From: JBGPYB01 sp041493035
GTDB taxonomy: Bacteria > Acidobacteriota > Vicinamibacteria > Fen-336
DNA: 39,547 nt
Direction: 5' to 3'
Assembly: GCA_041493035.1 (NCBI GenBank)
Contig: JBGPYB010000024.1
Span: forward strand, 1 to 39,547
The position numbers and the translations under genes are program-made. The stretch's first letter is position 1. Each line of letters begins with the position of its first letter. The notes under the pieces were generated by a model. It was not told the origin of the DNA. It ran no database searches and saw only the letters and a program-made list of their open reading frames with translations. Shown piece after piece: positions 31,992 through 39,432 of this stretch.

Positions 31992-33266
31992 CTACGGCCG
32001 CTCCTTGAACCTCTCGTAGAGGCGGGTGTGACGTGTCTCCAAGGGCTGCGCGATCCCGTCGATGAAGACCGCGGCGACCGACGTCCGCGCGTCCATGATA
32101 TCCCCCGTCGCGAGGACGAGGTTCGCATCCTTGCCCACCGATATCGAGCCCATGCGATCGGCGACGCCGAGGATCTCGGCAGGAGAGAGCGTGATCGCCC
32201 TGAGCGCGGCTTCCGGCGGGAGGCCGTAGGCGCGCGCCATGGCCGCCTGGTAGGGAAGATTGCGGCTGAAGGCGTCGTCGTCGGAAACGATGGCGAAGGG
32301 GACGCCGGCTTTCTGGAGGATCGCCGCGTTCGCGTAGGCCGCGTCGTAGGGGTCGGAGTCCTTTCGGGGCAGGCGCAGGACGCTCAGGAGCACCGGGACG
32401 TTCTTCTGCTTCAGAAGATCCGCGCAGCGCCATGCCTCGAGGCCGCCCGCGAGAATCAACTGGAGGCCGCGCTCCTCGGCGAAGGCTACGGCCCCGCGGA
32501 TGTCGCTCTGCTGATCGGCACGTATGACCACCGGTAAGGCGCCCCGCGCTGCAGGCCCCAAGGCCTCCATCGACAGATCGGGTTTGCCGGGGGAGGACAC
32601 GTACGCCTTGGCTTCTTCGAGGAGATTTCGAAGCTTATTGAGCTCGCGCTCCTGTCCCTTCTTCTTGTCCTCCTGTCGGTCAGCGAAGCTCTTGCGCTCC
32701 GGCTCATCGGAGTCGTCATTATCATCATCGTCCATGATCTTCGTTCCGGACGGATAGACCAGATGGACGGCCACCGGTGTTTTCACGACGAGGGCGTCGG
32801 GGGTGGTGCCGGCGAGGCGGATGAGCGCGCTCTGTCCCGAGACGAGGCCGCCGGTCGGCGCGCTGAGGGCCGCGGTCAGGCCATTGGCGCGAGCGACCGG
32901 GAGAAGGTCGCTGTTGGCGTTGAGAGCCACCCAGGCTTTCGCCTGCGGGTTCACGTCCCCCAGTTCCGCCTTGTCCACGGTGCCCGGCGCGCCCAGGGGA
33001 ACCTCGACGAGGCCCAGCGTCGTCAAGGCGTCGATGAGTCCCGGGTAGAGCGTCTTGCCCGTGGCCTCGATAACTGTGGCGCCGGACGGGATCGAGACCT
33101 CTCGGCCCACGGCCGCGATCTTACCGTTCGCCATCACGACGGTGCCGGCATCGAGGACGCCACCCTCCACCGTCACGACGCGCGCACCACGGATGGCTGT
33201 GACGGAATCGGCAGCGCGAGCCCTCACGGGCGCCAGGAGAAGCGCGACGAGAAGCAGGCGCTTCAC
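31992..33266 (-). CDS. Amidohydrolase-like protein lacking the HxH metal motif
   Basis: 424 residues from the GTG at 33266, preceded by AAGGAGG; a longer frame lies inside the upstream gene. A signal peptide (MKRLLLVALLLAPVRARAA) precedes an amidohydrolase beta-sandwich and barrel (RGARVVTVEGG, DRMGSISVGKDANLVLATGD). At the position of the metal site, PGLIDALTTLGL replaces the usual PGxIDxHxH, so D79-A80-L81 has no histidines. An Asp-rich, Lys/Glu-rich segment (about 170-215) interrupts the barrel. It resembles the first half of the next gene upstream. A catalytic role is doubtful and it may be a structural partner. The start overlaps that gene by GTGA. Confidence 0.75.
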   Translation of the reverse strand: MKRLLLVALLLAPVRARAADSVTAIRGARVVTVEGGVLDAGTVVMANGKIAAVGREVSIPSGATVIEATGKTLYPGLIDALTTLGLVEVPLGAPGTVDKAELGDVNPQAKAWVALNANSDLLPVARANGLTAALSAPTGGLVSGQSALIRLAGTTPDALVVKTPVAVHLVYPSGTKIMDDDDNDDSDEPERKSFADRQEDKKKGQERELNKLRNLLEEAKAYVSSPGKPDLSMEALGPAARGALPVVIRADQQSDIRGAVAFAEERGLQLILAGGLEAWRCADLLKQKNVPVLLSVLRLPRKDSDPYDAAYANAAILQKAGVPFAIVSDDDAFSRNLPYQAAMARAYGLPPEAALRAITLSPAEILGVADRMGSISVGKDANLVLATGDIMDARTSVAAVFIDGIAQPLETRHTRLYERFKERP

Positions 33267-35899
33267 CGGGCACCTCCTTCCTGCGGCGCCGCGGCACGTG
33301 AGGCGAGATCGCGGTTGCGGTCGAAGTTCACGACCCCGTCGACCAACGTCGTCTCCACACGAGCGTCCGGGGAGAAGGGATGAGCGCTGAAGACCGCGAG
33401 GTCGGCGTCCTTGCCGACCTCGATGGACCCGACGCGCTTGTCGATGCCCAGCTGCCATGCGGGGTTGAGGGTAATCATCTTCAGGGCCTCGGCCTCGGTG
33501 ACGCCGCCGTACTTCACGGCCTTCGCCGCGTCCCAGTAGAGCCTCCGCGCCAGCTCGTCGGAGTCGGAGTTCAGGGAAACGCGGACCCCCTTCGAGGCCA
33601 GGATGGCCGGGTTGTAGGGGATCCCGTCGAGCGCCTCCATCTTGAAGGCCCACCAGTCGATGAACGTCGAGGCGCCGGCTCCGTGGCGCGCGATTTCGCT
33701 CGCGACCTTGTATCCCTCCAGAACGTGCTGGAACGTGCGGACCTTGAAGCCGAACTCGTCGGCCACGCGCATCAACATGAGGATTTCGTCGGCGCGGTAG
33801 CAGTGGCTGTGAACGAAGACCTTCCCGTCGAGAATGTCTTTCAGCTCCTCCAATTGAAGGTTCTTGCGGGGCGCCAACGGCTTCTCGTCCTTGGGACCCG
33901 AGGCCTTGAGCTTGCGCTCGTACTCGTCCCACACTTTCTTGTAGGCCTGAGCCTCCTTGAAGGCGGTGCGCAGAACCACCTCGACCCCCATCCGCGTGCG
34001 AGGGTAGCGATCCCCGCGAGTGGCCGCGCTGTGGGCGCGCTTCGGGTTCTCTCCGAGGGCGAGCTTGATCCCGCGCGGGGCGCCCTGGAAGATCATCTCC
34101 TCCGGCGTCTTCCCCCATCGCAGCTTCAGGACCTGGGTCTGTCCGCCGATGGTGTTGCACGATCCGTGGAGGGCGTTGACGGTGGTGACCCCTCCCGCCA
34201 GCTCGCGGTAGACGTTCACGTCGCGGTGGTCCACGACGTCGGCGATCCGCACCTCGGCCGTTACCGAGTTCGAGCACTCGTTGACACCGCCTTCGATGGC
34301 CGTGTGGGAGTGCGCGTCGATGATTCCGGGCATCACGAACCGCCCCGCGCCGTCAATCACCCGAGCGCCCGCCGGGATGGTCACGTCACGGCCCACGGCC
34401 GCGATTCGCCCGCCCTGCACGAGCACCGTCCCCTTGTCGATCGCCCCCTGCGGGCCCACGGTCAAGATAGTGGCCCCCACGATGGCGAGCGGCTTGTCGG
34501 ACGCGGCCTCGGCCGGCGGTGCTGAAGGGAGCGCGGCCGGCTTCGGCTTCTCGGCGTCCGCATCCGCGGCTTTGTCGCTCTTGTCCTCCTTTTCGCCCTT
34601 CTTGTCCTTCTCTTTGGCCTCCGGCTCGTAGAGCTTGCCGTCCACGAAGACCATCTTCACGGTGGCGTCTTTCGCTAGCGGCTCGCCGCTCCACGCCACC
34701 ACGTTGGCGAGCTTCCCAGCCTCGAGGCTTCCGGTTCGGTCGGCAACGCCCAGGACCTCGGCGGGGCTCAATGTCACGGCTCGAAGCGCCGCGTCCTTCG
34801 GTAGACCGCGGTCGACGGCCTTGCGGATTCCGCCGAGAAAGTCTTTGGCGTGGCCGGAGACCAGGGCGAAGGGGACCCCGGCCTCGCCGAGCGCCGCCGG
34901 ATTCCCTTCGGCTTCCTCGATGTCGCGTTTCTCCTTCACGTCATCGGGGTCGCTTTCGTCTGCCGGTTTCTCGGGGTCGAAGTTCACGCTGACGAGGAGG
35001 GGGAGATTCCGGGACTTGATCAGGCCCGCCACGCGATTCGCTTGCAAAGCCCCCGCCACGATCACCTTGATGTGAAACTCGTCCTGGAGCGTCATCGCGC
35101 GCCGGACATCGTTCTCGCGGGACGCGTTCACGATCAGCGGGATCTTCCCCGACAGCACGTCCTGCCAGGCCACGAGGCCCGCGTCGTAGCGCGGGCGCTT
35201 CTTCCCCCTGGGGGCGCGCTCGTACGCGGCCCACTCGTCGCGGTAGTGCTGGGCGTCGTAGAGAGACTGACGCGCCAGCGCCACGATGCCCATGACCGAA
35301 TCGGGATAGTGGTTGGGGAGAGGAGCCATGTGGAGGTGGAGTGCCGCGGGCTGCCGCAGGACCATCGCGTCGGCGTCGGCGCCCGAAAGATCGATGAGGG
35401 CGCTGCGTCCCGGGAGGACGCCGTCGGCGGAGATTACGAGCGCCGTCGTGATACCGGCGTCGCGGGCCTTGAGAGCCGCTGCGGGCTTGAGGAGATCGAG
35501 GGCCAGAGCCTGGGGTGCGAGAGGGTTCGCCTTCCCCTTGCCGCTCCTATCGCTCGAACCTCCTGCGGTCTCGGAATCGATGCCCGACACGGCGCGTGAG
35601 TCGTCTTTCGACGATGCGCGGGCGGTCGGAAGGCCAAGGCCGCCGAAGCCGTCGATGAGGCCCGGCGTGAGCGTGAGACCCTTGGCGTCGATGATGCGGG
35701 CTCCAGCGGGGACCGTGGCGGCGGGTCCGATGCTCTCGATGACCCCGTCCCTCAACACGACGGTGGCCGTCTCGTAGGTGGGTCCCGAAACCGTGACGAC
35801 ATGGGCGCCGACGAGGGCGTAGATGTCCTCCTTCTCGGCGGACACGGTCGACGCCGCCAATCCGACGAGCGCCACAGCCGTGACTGTTCCTCGAAACAT
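33263..35899 (-). CDS. Exported tandem amidohydrolase, first half degenerate
   Basis: 878 residues from the ATG at 35899. A signal peptide (to about residue 21) is followed by two amidohydrolase modules. The first (about 25-425) has DGFGGLGL at 83-90 in place of the HxH motif. The second (about 470-860) has an intact H530-S531-H532 in PGIIDAHSHT, then VHSHCYRADEI, FQHVLEGYK and SLNSDSDE, the expected metal-ligand order. A Lys/Asp/Glu-rich linker (about 425-470) joins them. Only the second half should be hydrolytic (imidazolonepropionase- or peptidase-like). It is cotranscribed with the D-aminoacylase before it and the single-module gene after it. Confidence 0.85.
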   Translation of the reverse strand: MFRGTVTAVALVGLAASTVSAEKEDIYALVGAHVVTVSGPTYETATVVLRDGVIESIGPAATVPAGARIIDAKGLTLTPGLIDGFGGLGLPTARASSKDDSRAVSGIDSETAGGSSDRSGKGKANPLAPQALALDLLKPAAALKARDAGITTALVISADGVLPGRSALIDLSGADADAMVLRQPAALHLHMAPLPNHYPDSVMGIVALARQSLYDAQHYRDEWAAYERAPRGKKRPRYDAGLVAWQDVLSGKIPLIVNASRENDVRRAMTLQDEFHIKVIVAGALQANRVAGLIKSRNLPLLVSVNFDPEKPADESDPDDVKEKRDIEEAEGNPAALGEAGVPFALVSGHAKDFLGGIRKAVDRGLPKDAALRAVTLSPAEVLGVADRTGSLEAGKLANVVAWSGEPLAKDATVKMVFVDGKLYEPEAKEKDKKGEKEDKSDKAADADAEKPKPAALPSAPPAEAASDKPLAIVGATILTVGPQGAIDKGTVLVQGGRIAAVGRDVTIPAGARVIDGAGRFVMPGIIDAHSHTAIEGGVNECSNSVTAEVRIADVVDHRDVNVYRELAGGVTTVNALHGSCNTIGGQTQVLKLRWGKTPEEMIFQGAPRGIKLALGENPKRAHSAATRGDRYPRTRMGVEVVLRTAFKEAQAYKKVWDEYERKLKASGPKDEKPLAPRKNLQLEELKDILDGKVFVHSHCYRADEILMLMRVADEFGFKVRTFQHVLEGYKVASEIARHGAGASTFIDWWAFKMEALDGIPYNPAILASKGVRVSLNSDSDELARRLYWDAAKAVKYGGVTEAEALKMITLNPAWQLGIDKRVGSIEVGKDADLAVFSAHPFSPDARVETTLVDGVVNFDRNRDLASRAAAPQEGGAR

Positions 35900-35945
35900 G
35901 GGTCCCCTTTCGGTCAAACGCCGGGAGTATAGCGTGGCTCCTGAC

Positions 35946-37469
35946 TCAGGGCGCGGGGGGAGGATGTGCCTCGTGACGCAGGACGCGCCCCGCCCGCGCG
36001 TCGGTCGCGACGCCATCGTCCAGTGCCACCTGGCCGTTCACCACGACGTACGGCAGCCCCACGGGCGCCGCCCACGGGTCCTGGATCGTGGAGCGATCCG
36101 CGACGGTTGCCGGGTCGAAGACGACGAGGTCGGCCTTCATGCCTGCGGCGATTCGACCACGGTCGGCGAGCCCGAGGACCGAAGCCGGCAGCGACGTCAT
36201 CTTGCGCACGCCTTCCTCGAGGCTCACGACCTTCCCTTCGCGGACGTATCGCGCCAGGAAGCGCGGGAACGAGCCGGCGCCGCGGGGGTGGGTGCCGTCG
36301 ATATGGCCGTCGCTCGAGACCATCACCCGCGGATCGGCGTAGAAAGCGCGCACGTCCTCCTCCTTCATCGACTCCCCGATGACCTGCTCCGTGTCCTCGC
36401 TACGCCCGTCAACCCCGTTGACCGGAGGCGCCGCGCGCATGAGGTCGATCATCGCTGTCACCGGGTCGACGCCGCGCAGCCGAGCCACCTCGGTCAAAGT
36501 CCTCCCCTGGAGGGAGCGATCCGGAAGGAAGCGGGTGATCCGGATCGCGTCGGGGCCGCCGGCGTCGACGAGGCCGCTCTCGACCGCCGTCCGGTCGGAA
36601 TAGTTCTTGGAGACCACCATCGCCCTGAGCGTCGCCTGCCAGAAAGTGTAGGGATAGCAATCGGCGGTGACCCGGAGCCCGCGGCGCTCGGCGTCGTCGA
36701 GGAGAGCCCGGACGCGCCCTGTCTGGCCCCAGGTCAAGGGCGATGCGAGCTTGACGTGGCTTATCTGCGCCGGCAGACCCGCTCGCTCGGAGATCTCGAC
36801 CACCTCGGCGAAGGAACGCAGCGCCTGTTGCGCCTCGTCGCGAACGTGGCTCACATAGAAGCCGCCACCCTCCCGCACCGCGCCGGCCACCGCGACCACC
36901 TCATCGGTGGGGGCGTGGGTGTCGGGGTCGTACTCGAGGCCCGTCGAGAGACCGAAGGCGCCGTCGCCCATCGCCTCCCGCGCGAGGGCCTGCATCCGCG
37001 CGATCTCGTCGGAGCGCGCCGGTCGCCGGAAGTCCGCTCCCAAGACCTCGCGGCGGAGCCGACCGAAGCCGACCATTACGGTCAGGTTGATCGCCGTGCC
37101 CTTTTCCTCGACCCGGGAGAGGAACGCGCCCAAGGGGAGCGCGGAGTCTCCGTCCTGGCCGCCGAGGGCGGTCGTGATTCCCTGGCGGATCTGGGTTTCG
37201 GCACCCGGAAGACGGAGGATCTCTTCGTCGGCGTGGCTGTGCATGTCGATGAAGCCCGGGGCAACGACCATCCCCTTGGCGTCGATCGTTCGAGCGCCCG
37301 CGGGCGGTGTGAAGGCCTTCTCGTCGACGACGGCTTCGATCGTGTCGCCTCGGACGAGGATCACCTTGCCTTGGACGAGCGCCCCACCGCTGCCGTCGGC
37401 GACGCGGCCGTGGGTGATGACGAGAGTCGTTGGCGCAGCCGCAAGAGACAGAATGGCGAGGATCAGCAT
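35946..37469 (-). CDS. N-acyl-D-amino acid deacylase family amidohydrolase
   Basis: 507 residues. A short signal (LAILSLAAAP) is followed by the amidohydrolase fold with H77-x-H79 in PGFIDMHSHADEEIL, then FYVSHVRDE, AQISHVK and VMVSSDGHIDGTHPRG, the D-aminoacylase order of metal and catalytic residues. LGLADRGRIAAGMKADLVVFDP is the typical C-terminal sandwich. The usual Cys ligand region reads GGQDGDSALP, so the Cys is absent, as in several related deacylases. It removes acyl groups from D-amino acids or similar dipeptides. It begins a five-gene minus-strand operon. A TAAGGT 6 bases upstream of the ATG may be the -10 of a leaderless transcript. Confidence 0.85.
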   Translation of the reverse strand: MLILAILSLAAAPTTLVITHGRVADGSGGALVQGKVILVRGDTIEAVVDEKAFTPPAGARTIDAKGMVVAPGFIDMHSHADEEILRLPGAETQIRQGITTALGGQDGDSALPLGAFLSRVEEKGTAINLTVMVGFGRLRREVLGADFRRPARSDEIARMQALAREAMGDGAFGLSTGLEYDPDTHAPTDEVVAVAGAVREGGGFYVSHVRDEAQQALRSFAEVVEISERAGLPAQISHVKLASPLTWGQTGRVRALLDDAERRGLRVTADCYPYTFWQATLRAMVVSKNYSDRTAVESGLVDAGGPDAIRITRFLPDRSLQGRTLTEVARLRGVDPVTAMIDLMRAAPPVNGVDGRSEDTEQVIGESMKEEDVRAFYADPRVMVSSDGHIDGTHPRGAGSFPRFLARYVREGKVVSLEEGVRKMTSLPASVLGLADRGRIAAGMKADLVVFDPATVADRSTIQDPWAAPVGLPYVVVNGQVALDDGVATDARAGRVLRHEAHPPPAP

Positions 37470-37521
37470 GGCGGCACCTTACGACGAGCGCCGTCGAGGG
37501 ACAAACACGCACCTTGCAAAT

Positions 37522-37538
37522 TCAACAGATCCTGTTGA
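37522..37538. repeat. Inverted repeat in the divergent intergenic region
   Basis: TCAACAG (37522-37528) and CTGTTGA (37532-37538) are separated by ATC. The site lies in the 152-base gap between the D-aminoacylase gene and the antitoxin gene. It is shaped like an operator for a dimeric regulator; no regulator can be named. Confidence 0.45.
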
Positions 37539-37570
37539 GATTGGAAGGTAGTCGCCGATGCCTGGACGAC

Positions 37571-37610
37571 TTGACCCGCGGCAGGCTGATGTATGACACT
37601 ACTGTCATAC
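37571..37610 (+). promoter_or_regulatory. Promoter and perfect palindromic operator of the second toxin-antitoxin pair
   Basis: TTGACC (37571-37576) and TATGAC (37592-37597) form a promoter with a short 15-base spacer. A perfect inverted repeat GTATGACA (37591-37598) and TGTCATAC (37603-37610), spaced by CTAC, overlaps the -10 and touches the Shine-Dalgarno GGAGG (37611-37615). This is the expected binding site for the ribbon-helix-helix antitoxin. Confidence 0.65.
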
Positions 37611-37621
37611 GGAGGCTTCTC

Positions 37622-37888
37622 ATGAGCCGAGCGATGAGCATTCGTCTCAGCGACAAGACAAGGCGGAGCGTGGCGCGCTTGGCCAAAGCCCGACGCAGGT
37701 CGCAGTCCGAGGTCGTCCGGGAGGCCATCGAGACCTTCGTCGAAAAGGCTACGGCTGAAGTCCGACCTTATGAGGGCTGGAAGCACGTCATCGGGATCGC
37801 GAAGGGCCTCCCACCCGATCTTTCCGAACGCACCAGCGAGAGGTTTGCGAGGCTTCTTCGGGAGGATCCGCGGCGTCGGGGCAAGTGA
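37622..37888 (+). CDS. Ribbon-helix-helix (CopG-type) antitoxin
   Basis: 88 residues from ATG 37622, which has GGAGG six bases upstream. The frame is open further up to 37430 but crosses the operator palindrome. The N-terminus is a single RHH domain: SIRLSDKTRRSVARLAKARR gives the strand and first helix and SQSEVVREAIETFVEK the second. The charged C-terminal tail should neutralise the PIN toxin. The stop overlaps the toxin start (GTGA). It should autorepress through the palindrome at 37591-37610. Confidence 0.85.
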   Translation: MSRAMSIRLSDKTRRSVARLAKARRRSQSEVVREAIETFVEKATAEVRPYEGWKHVIGIAKGLPPDLSERTSERFARLLREDPRRRGK

Positions 37889-38289
37889 TCCTCATCGACG
37901 CAGGCCCGATGGTGGCCCTCCTCAGCGATGACGACCAGCATCGGACACGCTGCGTCCATGCGGTGCGACGCATTCGAGTCCCAATGGTGACCGTTTGGCC
38001 GGCCGTGACCGAGGCCATGTACCTGCTCAAGACCCGACCGATGGCCCAAGAGGCCCTGCTGGAGCAGATCGAAACCGAGAACCTCGGGTTGGTCCCCTTG
38101 GATCGTTCGGACTTTCCTCGAATCCGAGAACTGATGCGCAAGTATCGCGACTTGCCGATGGCCCTCGCGGATGCAGCCCTCGTGCGGGTGGCCGAGCGAG
38201 ACGGCATCGACACGGTCTTCACCGTCGACAGCCGGGACTTCCAGGTCTACAGGCTCCTCGGCCGGCGGCGGTTCAAGATCATCCCGTAG
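37885..38289 (+). CDS. PIN-domain toxin
   Basis: 134 residues from a GTG that overlaps the antitoxin stop. Active-site acids are D5 (LIDAGPMVALL), E43 (WPAVTEAMYLL), D96 (MALADAALVRVAE) and D115 (FTVDSRDF), a complete VapC-like set. It is a predicted Mg2+-dependent RNase. It differs in sequence from the toxin at 28728, and the antitoxin belongs to a different fold, so the two modules were acquired separately rather than duplicated. Confidence 0.9.
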   Translation: MILIDAGPMVALLSDDDQHRTRCVHAVRRIRVPMVTVWPAVTEAMYLLKTRPMAQEALLEQIETENLGLVPLDRSDFPRIRELMRKYRDLPMALADAALVRVAERDGIDTVFTVDSRDFQVYRLLGRRRFKIIP

Positions 38290-38298
38290 CCCCGACTG

Positions 38299-38895
38299 AT
38301 GACACAATCACGCGGTCCCATGAAGCGCCACCCTTGGATCGCGGTCTCGGTCCTGGCGATCGCTGCGCTCACGGCCGCGATCGAGCTCTGGATGGGACGG
38401 CTGCCCTTCGGACCCGACGGCAGGTTCGGGTGGTGGGAAGGCAACATCTGGAGTGCCGAGCAATCGCAGCGCTTCGCCGACCCCTACGCGTTCTCGCACC
38501 TTGTGCACGGCTTCTTGTTCTACGGGCTGCTCTGGCTGGTCGCGCGCCGCGTGCCCGCCCACTACCGTTTCGTGGGCGCGGTGCTGCTGGAAGCCGGCTG
38601 GGAGATCCTGGAGAACTCGCCCCTCATCATCGATCGGTACCGGGCCGTGACCATCTCGCTCGGCTACGTCGGTGACAGCGTCCTCAACTCGATGAGCGAT
38701 CTCCTGATGGCGAGCCTGGGCTTCCTCCTGGCGGCGCGCCTGCCCGTGAAGGTGAGCGTCGCCCTCGTGCTCGCCATGGAGATCGGCGCCGCCCTGTGGG
38801 TCCGCGACAACCTCACCCTCAACATCATCATGCTCGTCTACCCCCTCGATGCCATCCGGGCGTGGCAGACGGCCGGGCGGCCCCTTCCACACTAG
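38299..38895 (+). CDS. DUF2585 (UPF0314) membrane protein
   Basis: 198 residues from ATG 38299; an internal ATG at 38320 gives 191 and is also possible. The conserved core is easily recognised: SQRFADPYAFSHLVHGFLFY, GWEILENSPLIIDRYR, GYVGDSVLNSMSD and RDNLTLNIIML. Four hydrophobic segments are visible. The family is known chiefly from Alphaproteobacteria and has no established function. It is 10 bases after the PIN toxin, so it might be cotranscribed with it. The family's usual cysteines near the N-terminus are not present. Confidence 0.85.
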   Translation: MTQSRGPMKRHPWIAVSVLAIAALTAAIELWMGRLPFGPDGRFGWWEGNIWSAEQSQRFADPYAFSHLVHGFLFYGLLWLVARRVPAHYRFVGAVLLEAGWEILENSPLIIDRYRAVTISLGYVGDSVLNSMSDLLMASLGFLLAARLPVKVSVALVLAMEIGAALWVRDNLTLNIIMLVYPLDAIRAWQTAGRPLPH

Positions 38896-38948
38896 GGCCG
38901 GCCGGCAGACGCGACAACCCGAACGGCCGGGGCGCGGAGGAGCGCGCG

Positions 38949-38954
38949 TACAAT
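38949..38954 (+). promoter_or_regulatory. TACAAT -10 element, likely leaderless
   Basis: TACAAT ends 6 bases before GTG 38961, the same geometry as TATAAT before the M24 gene. No Shine-Dalgarno lies between (GGACGA). Confidence 0.5.
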
Positions 38955-38960
38955 GGACGA

Positions 38961-39152
38961 GTGAGCCCGATCCTGAAGCTCGATCCTGAAGCGGCCACGG
39001 AGGAGCAGGAGCTGGAGTTTGAGCTGGCCTACCAGCGGGGGCTGACCACCGCAGAGCGTTTCGAGATGATGTTCCGGCGCTCGCGTGAGGCCGCGGAAAT
39101 TCTTATTCGCCGAGGGCATCGGAAGCCCATCGAGATCTCCAAGCGGGAGTAG
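38961..39152 (+). CDS. Small protein preceding a nucleotidyltransferase remnant
   Basis: 63 residues from GTG 38961. It has the layout of small proteins often encoded before AbiEii-like nucleotidyltransferases: a central ELAYQRGLTTAERFEMMF helix and a basic C-terminus ending in HRKPIEISKRE. There is no signal peptide. It may be the partner (antitoxin-like) of the damaged gene that follows. It ends at TAG (39150-39152), directly before the nucleotidyltransferase sequence. Function is inferred from the pairing only. Confidence 0.6.
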   Translation: MSPILKLDPEAATEEQELEFELAYQRGLTTAERFEMMFRRSREAAEILIRRGHRKPIEISKRE

Positions 39153-39432
39153 CGTCCGCTATGTCGTCATCGGGGCCGCCGCGTTTCCTGTCCACGGCTA
39201 CGCGCGCGCGACACTCGACGTCGATATCTTCATCGAACCCACGGTCGACAACGCCGAGCGCACCCGCCACGCGCTCTCCGACACGGGCTTTGATGTCACT
39301 TCCCTGACCGTCGATGACCTCCTCGCGAAGAAGGTCCTGATTCGCCAGTACATCCTGGAGGTCGACGTTCATCCGTTCGCCAAGGGCGTTCTTGCCAGCC
39401 AACACATTGAGAGGGGGGTCCGAGTTGCCTAA
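39153..39432 (+). pseudogene. Truncated AbiEii-like nucleotidyltransferase
   Basis: The frame starts abruptly at VRYVVIGAAAFPVHGYARA, the first strand of a minimal nucleotidyltransferase. TLDVDIFIEP supplies the DxD metal motif, and DLLAKKVLIRQYILEVDVHPF matches the family. The usual 15-20 N-terminal residues and start codon are missing, and the only upstream start (GTG 39085) would read through the small gene in another frame. The C-terminus stops at TAA 39430-39432, just where the insertion sequence seems to begin. It is probably a broken toxin-like gene. Confidence 0.55.

Noticed and set aside
31992..34277. Upstream extension of the 424-residue amidohydrolase frame by more than 300 codons
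   Set aside because: The extension lies inside the coding sequence of the 878-residue gene in another frame. The GTG at 33266 has AAGGAGG before it and a signal peptide after it.
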